Below, piece by piece: positions 40,951 through 48,751 of a stretch of 48,751 bases of DNA. Source of the DNA: Candidatus Aminicenantota bacterium (GTDB lineage Bacteria > Acidobacteriota > Aminicenantia > Aminicenantales > JAFGAV01); assembly GCA_016933515.1 (NCBI GenBank), contig JAFGAV010000042.1, forward strand, positions 1 through 48,751. The letters are read 5' to 3'. A program made the translations under genes and the position numbers. The notes below the pieces were generated by a model. That model was not told the origin of the DNA. It saw nothing but the letters and a program-made list of their open reading frames with translations, and searched no databases. Position 1 is the stretch's first letter. Every line of letters starts with the position of its first letter.

Positions 40951-41167
40951 ATCAACACCGCGATTGGCCTCATTATACTTGCGGGCTCCGAGCCGACAAT
41001 CACCTAAGGCGATGAATCCTAGGGTGATTTTTTATTTTGTATCCTCACCTATAGGGGTGAGGCTCCCGGGCCGGGGGCGGGGCCCAAAATCACCCTGCGG
41101 GCGGAGAGACCTTGATTTTTTTCAAACCTTTGATAAAAATAAAGATAAGGCGAGGGACGGAGAAGCG
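40951..41167. other. Structured intergenic region between divergent coaD and pcm
   Basis: No gene is seen. AGGGTGATTTT (41021-41031) pairs perfectly with AAAATCACCCT (41086-41096). Between these arms lie two smaller hairpins, CCTCACC/GGTGAGG (41043-41062) and GGGCC/GGCCC (41068-41085). The left arm can instead pair with AATCACC at 40998-41004, giving a competing hairpin. A candidate pcm promoter (TTGATT at 41112-41117, 16 bases, TAAAAA at 41134-41139) lies downstream of the structure. Confidence 0.6.
41112..41139 (+). promoter_or_regulatory. Putative pcm promoter
   Basis: TTGATT (41112-41117) and TAAAAA (41134-41139) are 16 bases apart in an AT-rich stretch that stands out from the GC-rich surroundings. 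The start codon lies 28 bases downstream behind GGAGAAG. Confidence 0.4.
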
Positions 41168-41899
41168 ATGTCCGGACAGTCAAAAAAAGCCTTCGGGATC
41201 CTGTTCCTGTTGATCTGGGGAGGGGAGGCTAGCCTGCTCGGCGGCCAGGATTATGACCTCGAAAGGCGCCGAATGGTCGCTTTTCAGCTGGCCGGCCGGG
41301 ACATCACCGACGCGAGGGTCCTGGGGGCCATGGGACGGGTGCCGCGCCATCTCTTCGTCAATCCGGTCTTCAGGGACCGGGCTTACGACGACCATCCTCT
41401 GCCCATCGAAGAGGGCCAGACCATTTCCCAACCGTATATCGTGGCGTTCATGACCCAGAGCCTGTCTCTTCGGGCGGGGGAAAAAGTCCTAGAAATCGGC
41501 ACCGGGTCGGGCTACCAGGCGGCCGTCCTGGCCTGTCTTACGGACCGGGTTTATTCCATAGAGATTCACTGCGCTCTGGCGGAAAAAGCGGACCGCCTTT
41601 TGCGCCGCTTGGGGTATGAGGTCCGCGTGCGATGCGGAGACGGCTATCACGGCTGGCCCGAGGAAGCGCCCTTCGACGCCATGATGATCACCAGCGCGGC
41701 CAAGCTGGTGCCCGAGCCGCTTCTCGACCAGCTTCGGGACGGAGGGCGGCTCGTCATGCCCCTGGAGGGGGCCTTCGGCCGGCAGGTGCTGGTTTTGGTG
41801 ACGAAAACACGGGGGCGGCCCGTCGTCCGGCGGTTGCTCGACGTTCGGTTCGTTCCCATGACGGGAGAAGTCGAGAGTCGGAACAAGAGAAAGAAATGA
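41168..41899 (+). CDS. pcm: Exported protein-L-isoaspartate O-methyltransferase
   Basis: The ATG at 41168 follows GGAGAAG and gives 243 residues. The PIMT core is complete: MGRVPRHLFVNP, YDDHPLPIEEGQTISQPYIVAFMTQ, the SAM-binding loop VLEIGTGSGYQAAVLA, IHCALAEKADRLL and GDGYHGWPEEAPFDAMMITSAA. The enzyme methylates damaged aspartyl residues to start their repair. Unlike the usual cytoplasmic Pcm, the first 25 residues look like a signal peptide (KKAFGILFLLIWGGEASLLGG), so it may act in the periplasm. SAM supply there would be a problem, so the segment could also be a membrane anchor facing the cytoplasm. Confidence 0.9.
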   Translation: MSGQSKKAFGILFLLIWGGEASLLGGQDYDLERRRMVAFQLAGRDITDARVLGAMGRVPRHLFVNPVFRDRAYDDHPLPIEEGQTISQPYIVAFMTQSLSLRAGEKVLEIGTGSGYQAAVLACLTDRVYSIEIHCALAEKADRLLRRLGYEVRVRCGDGYHGWPEEAPFDAMMITSAAKLVPEPLLDQLRDGGRLVMPLEGAFGRQVLVLVTKTRGRPVVRRLLDVRFVPMTGEVESRNKRKK

Positions 41900-41944
41900 G
41901 ATTGCCCTGTTCCGAAGGTTTGTGTTAACGTTTTCGGGGAAGCC

Positions 41945-43345
41945 ATGATCAGGTTCGGAACGTCGGGCTGGCGGGCGGTGATGGGCAGGGAATTCACCTT
42001 CCACAACGTCCGCCTTGTCGTCCAGGCCATCGCCAATCACCTCCGGAGAAAATTTTCCGACGGCCGCATTTCGGTCATGGTCAATTACGACACTCGATTC
42101 CTGTCCGACCGTTTCGCTTTCGAAGCCTGCAAAGTTCTGGCTCGAAACGACCTGTACGCCTTTCTGGCCGAGCGCGACGCCCCCTCCCAGGCCCAGGCCT
42201 ATCAGATCATCAGGCGCGGCACGCAAGGAGGGATCAACTTCACCGCCTCGTTCAATCCGCCCCATTACAACGGTCTCAAGTACAACACCGAAACGGGCGC
42301 GCCGGCCATGCCCGCCGAGACCGACGAGATCGAGGCCGAGATCAGGCGTCTCGGGCCGTCCTTCACCTTGCCGCCTTCTTATCCGCGCGAGGAGTTCATC
42401 GAGCGCGTGGATTTTCGCCCCGACTACCTGGCTTTTCTTCAGGACAAAATCGACTTTGCTCTCGTGAGACGCGCGAAGCTGCGCGTGGCCGTGGACCCGC
42501 TCTACGGCGCGAGCCGCGAGTATCTGGACGGAATCTTGGAGGACAACCACATTCCGGTCGAAGTGATCCACGGCTATCTCGATCCGTATTTCGGAGGATT
42601 CACTCCTTGCTGCAAGATGGAAAACCTCTGTGACCTCAAGAAACTGATCCAAGAAAAAACGTGCCATCTGGGCGTCGCCACCGACGCCGACGGCGACCGG
42701 TTCGGCATCTTGGACGAAAAGGGAATCCTGGTCAACCAGAACCACATTCTGGCTTTGCTTCTGGATTATGTCGTCTCCGACAAAGGATGGCGGGGCGGCG
42801 TGGCGCGCTCTGTGGCCACGACGCACCTCGTGGACCGAATCGCCCGGACCTACGAGCTTCCGCTGTTCAAGACGAAAGTCGGATTCAAGTATCTGGCCGA
42901 TCTTTTTCTCCAGGACAAAATCATTTTCGGCGGCGAGGAGAGCGCCTGCCTGGCCTTGCGGGGGCATCTTCCGGAAAAAGACGGGATCTTCGCCGGGTTG
43001 CTGGTGGCGGAAATGATCGCCGCCCGGGACCGGCCGCTGTCCGGTTTGATCGAGGACCTGCAACGCCGCTACGGCAAAAAGATGGACGGCCAGAAAAACA
43101 TAGGGCTGACGCCGGACAGAGAGAAGAAACTGAGGCGGCTGATGAAAAATCCGCCCCGCAAACTCGGCGGCCGGGCGGTGCTCGACGTCGAGAGGATCGA
43201 GGGCCTGAAGCTGGATTTCGAGGATGACGACTGGTTGTTGCTGCGGCTGTCCGGAACAGAGCCGCTCATCCGCTGCTACGCCGAGGCCGGGACGAAATCG
43301 GAAATGAGCCGACTGATCAAGCTCGGGCTGGAGCTGCTGTCGTGA
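41945..43345 (+). CDS. Phosphoglucomutase/phosphomannomutase family protein
   Basis: This 466-residue protein follows the four-domain phosphohexomutase plan. It starts IRFGTSGWRAVMGREFTF. The phosphoserine loop reads TASFNPPHYNGLK (about 99-111), where the usual T-A-S-H-N-P has His replaced by Phe but keeps Ser. The metal loop is ATDADGDRFG, the sugar-specificity loop is IIFGGEESACLA, and the phosphate-binding loop is LRLSGTEPLIRCYAE. It would interconvert hexose 1- and 6-phosphates, feeding galU (21851) if it is a phosphoglucomutase. Substrate cannot be fixed from sequence. Its stop overlaps the GTG of the next gene. Confidence 0.9.
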   Translation: MIRFGTSGWRAVMGREFTFHNVRLVVQAIANHLRRKFSDGRISVMVNYDTRFLSDRFAFEACKVLARNDLYAFLAERDAPSQAQAYQIIRRGTQGGINFTASFNPPHYNGLKYNTETGAPAMPAETDEIEAEIRRLGPSFTLPPSYPREEFIERVDFRPDYLAFLQDKIDFALVRRAKLRVAVDPLYGASREYLDGILEDNHIPVEVIHGYLDPYFGGFTPCCKMENLCDLKKLIQEKTCHLGVATDADGDRFGILDEKGILVNQNHILALLLDYVVSDKGWRGGVARSVATTHLVDRIARTYELPLFKTKVGFKYLADLFLQDKIIFGGEESACLALRGHLPEKDGIFAGLLVAEMIAARDRPLSGLIEDLQRRYGKKMDGQKNIGLTPDREKKLRRLMKNPPRKLGGRAVLDVERIEGLKLDFEDDDWLLLRLSGTEPLIRCYAEAGTKSEMSRLIKLGLELLS

Positions 43346-43665
43346 CTTCCGAAGACAAGGGGTCGAAGAACCGCCGGGACGGCCGCGGCGGGAAGCGCTG
43401 GCTCGGTGCCGGCCTGGCCCTGCTGGTGGTCGTTTTCCTGATCACGTCGCTCTTCGGCAAGAAAGGATTTTTGGAGATCCGCCGGGCGCGCCGGGCCGAG
43501 CAGGCCCTCCTTATGGAAAAGCAGCGCCTGGAAGAGGACAAGCGGCGCTTGGAGAGGGAAATACGCGAGCTTGAGACCGATCCCCGGGCCGTGGAGCTCG
43601 AAGCGCGGGACAAGCTGTGGCTGATGCGTCCGGACGAGATCGTCATTGTCGACCCGAAGAAGTAA
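43342..43665 (+). CDS. ftsB: FtsB/DivIC-like septum formation initiator
   Basis: This 107-residue protein starts at a GTG overlapping the previous stop (GTGA). A basic cytoplasmic head (GSKNRRDGRGGKRW) is followed by one membrane helix (about 21-38, LGAGLALLVVVFLITSLF). A heptad coiled coil (about 50-80, RAEQALLMEKQRLEEDKRRLEREIRELETD) ends with ARDKLWLMRPDEIVIVDP, matching the family's E-x-x-A-R-E-x-L-x-x-x-x-P-x-E-x-v. FtsB/DivIC links FtsL and FtsQ in the divisome. The reading frame ends inside the next gene's start, giving a 20-base overlap. Confidence 0.85.
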   Translation: MTSEDKGSKNRRDGRGGKRWLGAGLALLVVVFLITSLFGKKGFLEIRRARRAEQALLMEKQRLEEDKRRLEREIRELETDPRAVELEARDKLWLMRPDEIVIVDPKK

Positions 43666-46600
43666 GGGCGGGCCCTCCCAGCCGCCGGCCAAGGAGGCTG
43701 ACCTCCGCTTTCCCCGTTTCGTCCTGCTCAAGGCTTCGGCCGGGGCCGGAAAAACGCACGCCCTCTCGCTGTGGTACCTTCAGCTCCTCCTGTCCGAAGA
43801 CGTCGGGAGGAGGACGCCCAACGACCTGAGCAATATCCTGGCCATCACCTTCACCAAGAATTCCGTCCGGGAAATGAAATCCCGGATCCTGTCGTGGCTC
43901 AAGGATCTCGCCTTCGGGGACGAGGAGAAGACCGGTCAGGTCCTAAGCCTCGTTTCCCTGGACCCCCGGACCCTCTCCTCGCGCGCCCGAGAACTCCTGG
44001 AGGACATTCTCGGGCGCTACTCCGATTTCCAAGTGACGACCATCGACAGTTTCATGACTTCCGTTTTCAAGGCTTCCGCCCTGGACCTGGGCGTGCCCCC
44101 CCACTTTCAGGTCGTGCTCGACAATTCCAGCCTGCTGGAATACGCCTTCTCCCGTTTTTTGCGGAAAGTGAGCGCCCGCTCGCCCGAGGGACAGACGTTT
44201 CTCAAAATCTCGGAGCTCATCTCCGCCTCCCGCAAACCGGATGAAACGTTCGCCTGGGACCCCACCACCCTCATCCTGGAGAAAATGACCGGCCTCTACG
44301 CCAGGCTGAACGCCCAGACCAAGGCGCCCGAAACAGAGGATTTGGAGGCCCGGCGCCTCGAGGTCGAGGCCGCCTTGCGCGACCGGGCTGCGGAAATCCT
44401 GAGGCTGGTCGAAAGCTCCGGCCTGGCGCCGAACCTGCGTTCAACTTTTTTCCGGCAGGAAAAGGCCATACGGGAGGGAAGGTTCAACGACATCCTGGGG
44501 GCGAGTTACAAGACCAGCCCCGTCCGGAAGTCCGGGAAGAAATCGGACCCGGGGAGAATGCTCCCCGAGGACATAGAACGAACCTGGCGCGAAATGGAAG
44601 CCCTCGGCCTGGAATATCAATCCCTCCACGCCCGGCAGTTTTTCCGGCCCTACCTCTTGGCCCTGGCCGCATTCGCCGACACCCTGGAAGCGGTCAAGCG
44701 ACGGAGGGAAGTCGTCTTCATCGAGGACATCCCCAAACGGCTTTCGTCCTACATCGAAGAGGGCATCGTCCCCGACATTTACTTCCGTCTGGGAGACAGA
44801 GTCTGTCATTACCTGATCGACGAGTTCCAGGACACGTCGCCCATTCAGTGGGCCAACCTGCGTCCCCTCATCGAGAACTCCCTGGCCGAACGGGGCAGTC
44901 TGCTCGTCGTGGGAGACACCAAGCAGGCCATCTACGGATTCCGCGAGGCCGATTACCAGATCATGAGAAGGCTGGAAAAGGGGCAGGAGGGATTCGATTC
45001 CGTCGGGACAACCGTCAAGGAGCTTGGGACGAACTACCGGAGCGGCGAGCGGATTCTGTCCTTCGTCAAGGAGGTTTTCCTGAACAAGTTGACGTCGGAC
45101 CCGAAACTTGACGGGCTCGAGCGCAAGGGATCCCTTAGCGGGCTGACCGATTTCCATCAGGAGGTCGTCGGAAAAAACAGCGGAAAAGGGCATGTCACCT
45201 TGACTCTCCTGGACCGGGAAAATGACCGCAGGGACTCCGAAGAGGACCCGCCGGAGGCCGGGGACGATCTCCCCGAGAAGTCCGTCTTCTTGGACAGGGT
45301 CGCAGACCTGCGCCGGCGGGGATATTCTTTTTCGGACATCGCCGTCCTGACCTACAAGAACGATTCCGTGGTCGAAATCTCCTCCTGGCTGAGCGAGGCG
45401 GAGCCGCCCGTCCCCTTCATCCCTTTCAGCAGCCTGGACATCCGGACGCGGGCCATCACCCGCGAGATTCTGGCGCTCTTGACCTTTCTCGATTCCCCGC
45501 CCGACGATCTGGCCTTCGCGGAATTCCTTCTGGGGAGCATCCTGGCCAGGAAAATGGAGAGCGACGGGCGCCCGGTGTCCGGCGCCGCCTGGCACGGATT
45601 CCTTTTCGAATGCCGGCGCCGGGCGAAAAGCCCCCTGTACATCGCCTTCCGCCGGCGCTATCCCGGGCTGTGGGAAGACTACTTCGAGAGGCTGTTCCGG
45701 CTGGTGGGATATTATCCCCTCTATGACTTGGCCTCCCTGATTTACGGCCTCTTCGACGTCTTCAGGCTTTTTCCCGAGGAGGAAGCGACGCTGGTCAAAC
45801 TCCTGGAGTCGGTCAAGGACTTTGAGGCGGCGGGCAAGAACGACCTGGGCGAGTTCCTGGAAATGACCTCCCGTCAGGACAGGCCGGACCCCGCCTGGAA
45901 CATCGAAGTCCCCCTCAACATCGACGCCGTCCGGGTGATGAGCATCCACAAGGCCAAGGGCCTGGAATTTCCCGTCGTCATCCTGCTGCAATACGGCCAG
46001 AAATTCATGCCGCCGGAATTTTTTCTCGACGCGCGGGGAGAGACCGTCCGGGTCCTCAAACTCGCCAAATCTGCGGCCGAAACGGATGAAGACTTCGCCG
46101 CGGTCTACACCGAGGAACGCGACCGTCACGACGTGGACCGGATGAACACCCTGTACGTGGCCCTGACTCGGGCCATCGACGAACTGCACATCATCTGCGT
46201 TCGCAGCCCGGTCCGGAAGAACGATTATCCCTTCAACCTCCTGGACGGCAGCCTGCCGGCTTCTCTGGGCCGGGCCCTTCCGCGGCCCCCGCGGCCGGAA
46301 CCCCGGACCGGCGCGGATTTGACCCTGCGCTTCCGGGTCGAACATGAAGCTCCTCCCGACACCCGTTCCGAGCTCGATTTCGAGGGCGTCCGCCGCGGGA
46401 TTTTCTTCCACGACCTCCTGGCCGGCGTCGATTTTCTCGGCCGGGACTGGGAAGGCCGGATCAGGCGGACCATCCGGGCGAAGGGTGAAGCCGGAACCCT
46501 GTGGGCCGCCGACGCCGAACGGGTCCTTATCGGATTTTTCCGGGAGTCCCCCTTAAGGGCTTATTTCGAGCGCCGGACGGGAAGGGAGGTTTTCAACGAG

Positions 46601-46849
46601 CTTCAGGTCTGCGACCGCCGGGGAGGGCTGTTCCGGCTGGACCGGGTGGTCGTCGACCCCGAGGGAGTGACCGTCCTGGATTACAAGACCGGTTCTTCCG
46701 GCGGCACGGAAGCCGGACGGATCCGCGAGGAGGAAGACCGGGCCCAAATGCGCCTGTACTTGAGTCTCGCTTCGGAGGTTTTTCCGAACCGCCCGGTTCG
46801 CGGCGTCCTGGCTTATCTCGACCGGGGAACCTGGGAGGAGCTCGAATGA
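43646..46849 (+). CDS. addA: AddA-like UvrD-family helicase-nuclease
   Basis: This 1067-residue protein holds all UvrD/RecB helicase motifs: Walker A KASAGAGKTHAL (about 28-39), Ia ITFTKNSVREMK, II LIDEFQDTSPIQWA (about 391), III VGDTKQAIYGFREAD, IV GTNYRSGERIL, V VMSIHKAKGLEFPVVILL and VI YVALTRAIDELHII. The C-terminal RecB nuclease domain has RLDRVVVDPEGVTVLDYKTG (about 995-1015), with the D...DYK metal site. The only start ahead of Walker A is a TTG at 43646, which overlaps ftsB by 20 bases and has a weak ribosome site. It would process double-strand breaks together with AddB, whose start overlaps this stop. Confidence 0.9.
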   Translation: MSTRRSKGGPSQPPAKEADLRFPRFVLLKASAGAGKTHALSLWYLQLLLSEDVGRRTPNDLSNILAITFTKNSVREMKSRILSWLKDLAFGDEEKTGQVLSLVSLDPRTLSSRARELLEDILGRYSDFQVTTIDSFMTSVFKASALDLGVPPHFQVVLDNSSLLEYAFSRFLRKVSARSPEGQTFLKISELISASRKPDETFAWDPTTLILEKMTGLYARLNAQTKAPETEDLEARRLEVEAALRDRAAEILRLVESSGLAPNLRSTFFRQEKAIREGRFNDILGASYKTSPVRKSGKKSDPGRMLPEDIERTWREMEALGLEYQSLHARQFFRPYLLALAAFADTLEAVKRRREVVFIEDIPKRLSSYIEEGIVPDIYFRLGDRVCHYLIDEFQDTSPIQWANLRPLIENSLAERGSLLVVGDTKQAIYGFREADYQIMRRLEKGQEGFDSVGTTVKELGTNYRSGERILSFVKEVFLNKLTSDPKLDGLERKGSLSGLTDFHQEVVGKNSGKGHVTLTLLDRENDRRDSEEDPPEAGDDLPEKSVFLDRVADLRRRGYSFSDIAVLTYKNDSVVEISSWLSEAEPPVPFIPFSSLDIRTRAITREILALLTFLDSPPDDLAFAEFLLGSILARKMESDGRPVSGAAWHGFLFECRRRAKSPLYIAFRRRYPGLWEDYFERLFRLVGYYPLYDLASLIYGLFDVFRLFPEEEATLVKLLESVKDFEAAGKNDLGEFLEMTSRQDRPDPAWNIEVPLNIDAVRVMSIHKAKGLEFPVVILLQYGQKFMPPEFFLDARGETVRVLKLAKSAAETDEDFAAVYTEERDRHDVDRMNTLYVALTRAIDELHIICVRSPVRKNDYPFNLLDGSLPASLGRALPRPPRPEPRTGADLTLRFRVEHEAPPDTRSELDFEGVRRGIFFHDLLAGVDFLGRDWEGRIRRTIRAKGEAGTLWAADAERVLIGFFRESPLRAYFERRTGREVFNELQVCDRRGGLFRLDRVVVDPEGVTVLDYKTGSSGGTEAGRIREEEDRAQMRLYLSLASEVFPNRPVRGVLAYLDRGTWEELE

Positions 46850-48751
46850 GTGTTGTCCTTCTTCCCCCCGGGACGGACCTCATCGCCGCTTTGGCCTCCG
46901 AGCTGCGATCCCACGCAGGAGATTACCGAGGGCAATGGATCGTGTTTCCGGAAAGACGCCCGGGACATTACTTGCGCAAGGCCCTGGCCGCGGGGCGGAC
47001 GTCGGCGTTCATTCCGCCCGTCATCGAGTCCCTGGACGGATTCGTCAGCCGGCTCTATGAGGACCGCCTGGGCCTGACCGGCGGTCTCATCGATCCCTTG
47101 GACGCCGTCTCCCTTCTTTTCGATATTCACCGGGAAATGCCGACCCGCTTGGGCTGTCCCGGATTCCTCTCCCCGGACGCCTTCTTTCCCCTCGGTCTCA
47201 AGCTGTTCAACGACCTCGAGGACGTCGGCCTGGCCGGCGCGGGGCCGGACAAGCTGCGGGGGGTCGAGAACCTGCCGGGCGAGACGGTGCCCCGCGAATC
47301 TCTAAGCCGTCTCCAGTCCCTGGCCGATTTTTACGAAAGGTTCTACGGCCGCCTGGAGCGCCTGGGCCTCTCCTCGCCGGCCTCGCGTCTCAAGGCCGTC
47401 GTCGAGGGGCTGCGGCCAGAACATCTCTCGGGCGTGGACGTCATCCGCTTTGCCGGGGTTTACGCCCTGGCCAAGTTGGAGCGTGAGCTTTTGCGCCGCA
47501 TCTTGGGATGGGGTTTGGGCAGGCTGTTCCTCAACCGGGCTCGCGGCTGGGAGCGGGCGCTGGAGCTGCTGGACATCCCCTCGGCCTGGTCGCCGTCGGA
47601 TCCGAAAGGCAGGGAGGAGGCGGGCCCGGACATCGAATTCACCAAGTGCCCGGACACGCACGGCCAGGTTTTTGCCCTGAACAGGGTTCTCGGTCCGAAC
47701 CTTCAGAACCCCTCGCGCTTGGGGGAGAGCCAGGCCGTCATCCTCTGCGCCGCCGACACGCTCTTCCCCCTCTATCAGCAGACTCTTTCGGCGCTGCCCG
47801 AGGAAAATTTCAACATCTCCCTGGGCTACCCCCTGGCCCGCACTCCTCTCTACAGCTTTTTCGACAAGCTCCTGGAGCTCGTCCAGACCCGCGACGAAGC
47901 CGGCCGGATCTATGCGCCGCATTACCTCCGTTTCGTCCTTCATCCGTACGTCAAGAACCTCCATTTCCCCGGACCGGAGAGAAGAACCGACCTGACGCGC
48001 GTCCTGTTCCACTCCGTCCAGGACGCCATGACCCGGCGCCGGATGAAGACGTTCTGGGATTTGGAGGAGTTGGAGAGGGATGAAGGCGTCCGGGCGGCGA
48101 TCCAGGAGAGGACGCTGACCCTGGACGAGGCGCCCGAAGTCGCTCTCTTTTTGGAGCATCTCCGCTCCGTTCACGACCGGACGATCCGCCTGTTCCATGA
48201 CATCCGAGACGTGGAGGATTTCGCCGAAAAACTGATCGGGGTTTTGGGGACGGTCTCCGCGCACGGCACGGCGAGCCGGCATCATTTTTTTCACCCTTTT
48301 GCCGAGGCGGCCTTCCGCCAACTCGACCGGTTGCGCCGCTCGCGCTTCCGGACCGCGGTCTTCGAGGACATGACCGGCTATGTCCAGCTCTTCCGCAAGG
48401 TCGTCCAGTCGGGAACGGTGCCTTTCCCGGGGACGCCTCTGCGCGGCCTTCAGGTCCTGGGCTTTTGGGAGGCGCGCGGCCTTCCCCTGAAGGATGTCTC
48501 GCTCCTGGACGTGAATGAGGAGATCATCCCCGCCTTCTCCAAGGAGGATTCGCTCCTGCCCCATGCCGCCCGCCGGTTGCTTGGTCTTCCCACCTACGAG
48601 GACCAGGAGGGGCGGATGTCCTATTTTCTCCATGCTCTGCTCGGGCGGGCGCGGAGGGCGCGGGTGTTTTTTGTGGAGAACGCGGAAAAAGAGCGAAGCC
48701 GGTTCGTGGAGCAACTGCTCTGGGAGCGCCAGAAGCGGGATGGGCGGTCCG
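46846..48751 (+). CDS. addB: AddB-like nuclease/helicase subunit, N-terminal part
   Basis: The gene runs off the right edge, and 635 codons are visible with no stop. It begins SVVLLPPGTDLIAALASELR and RGQWIVFPERRPGHYLRKAL, which fits the degenerate first helicase domain of AddB-like proteins (weak P-loop, fold kept). Later segments include GLQVLGFWEARGLPLKDVSLLDVNEEIIPA, typical of the AddB/RecC 'G-x-x-E-x-R' region, and HALLGRARRARVFFVE. The iron-sulfur nuclease domain expected at the C-terminus is outside the window. The ATG overlaps the addA stop (ATGA), so the two subunits are coupled. Confidence 0.8.
   Translation, partial: MSVVLLPPGTDLIAALASELRSHAGDYRGQWIVFPERRPGHYLRKALAAGRTSAFIPPVIESLDGFVSRLYEDRLGLTGGLIDPLDAVSLLFDIHREMPTRLGCPGFLSPDAFFPLGLKLFNDLEDVGLAGAGPDKLRGVENLPGETVPRESLSRLQSLADFYERFYGRLERLGLSSPASRLKAVVEGLRPEHLSGVDVIRFAGVYALAKLERELLRRILGWGLGRLFLNRARGWERALELLDIPSAWSPSDPKGREEAGPDIEFTKCPDTHGQVFALNRVLGPNLQNPSRLGESQAVILCAADTLFPLYQQTLSALPEENFNISLGYPLARTPLYSFFDKLLELVQTRDEAGRIYAPHYLRFVLHPYVKNLHFPGPERRTDLTRVLFHSVQDAMTRRRMKTFWDLEELERDEGVRAAIQERTLTLDEAPEVALFLEHLRSVHDRTIRLFHDIRDVEDFAEKLIGVLGTVSAHGTASRHHFFHPFAEAAFRQLDRLRRSRFRTAVFEDMTGYVQLFRKVVQSGTVPFPGTPLRGLQVLGFWEARGLPLKDVSLLDVNEEIIPAFSKEDSLLPHAARRLLGLPTYEDQEGRMSYFLHALLGRARRARVFFVENAEKERSRFVEQLLWERQKRDGRS

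Overview
The window is GC-rich bacterial chromosome, almost wholly coding, from a diderm (Gram-negative type) bacterium. The evidence for two membranes is a BamA/TamA-like barrel with a TamB-like partner, a FadL/OmpP1-like porin, a PilQ secretin, several lipoproteins and an MsbA-like lipid flippase. Gene content and style recall uncultured Acidobacteriota / Aminicenantes-type genomes, but that is an impression, not a search result. No rRNA, CRISPR array, phage or intact transposase is visible. One tRNA-Phe is present.

Layout. 1-5457: the end of an Fn3 protein, an FAH-family hydrolase, transaldolase, and a three-gene biotin-dependent acyl-CoA carboxylase (carboxyltransferase, biotin carboxylase, separate biotin carrier). 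5467-13222: an outer-membrane biogenesis cluster (TamB-like, a barrel protein with about seven POTRA-like repeats, a SurA-N-like protein) ending in fabD. 13272-16911: divergent pgsA and mutS around a palindrome-rich gap. 16919-20075: an acidic-tailed small protein and clpB, divergent from an 82-bp inverted-repeat element. 20334-22717: FadL-like porin and galU. 22775-24378: a DUF498 protein, tRNA-Phe, the second copy of the 82-bp element, and an XRE/S24 regulator. 24575-34215: glycosyltransferase, DUF465 protein, Asd-like pseudo-dehydrogenase, msbA, yicC, gmk, coaBC, family-4 UDG and a PriA with degenerate helicase motifs. 34224-40950 (minus strand): coaD-pilM-pilN-pilO-pilP-pilQ followed by two lipoproteins. 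41168-48751: an exported Pcm, a phosphohexomutase, an FtsB-like protein, and AddA/AddB-like recombination helicase-nuclease subunits; AddB runs off the end.

Translational coupling is pervasive: many neighbouring genes share a 4-base ATGA or GTGA stop/start overlap. The most unusual signals are (i) a two-copy 82-bp mobile-looking repeat whose extended ends supply outward-facing -35 boxes to clpB, the acidic-protein gene and tRNA-Phe; (ii) enzymes that have lost catalytic motifs (PriA without a Walker A lysine, an Asd paralogue without its cysteine, an S24 regulator without its serine); (iii) a seven-POTRA barrel; and (iv) structured intergenic regions upstream of mutS and pcm.
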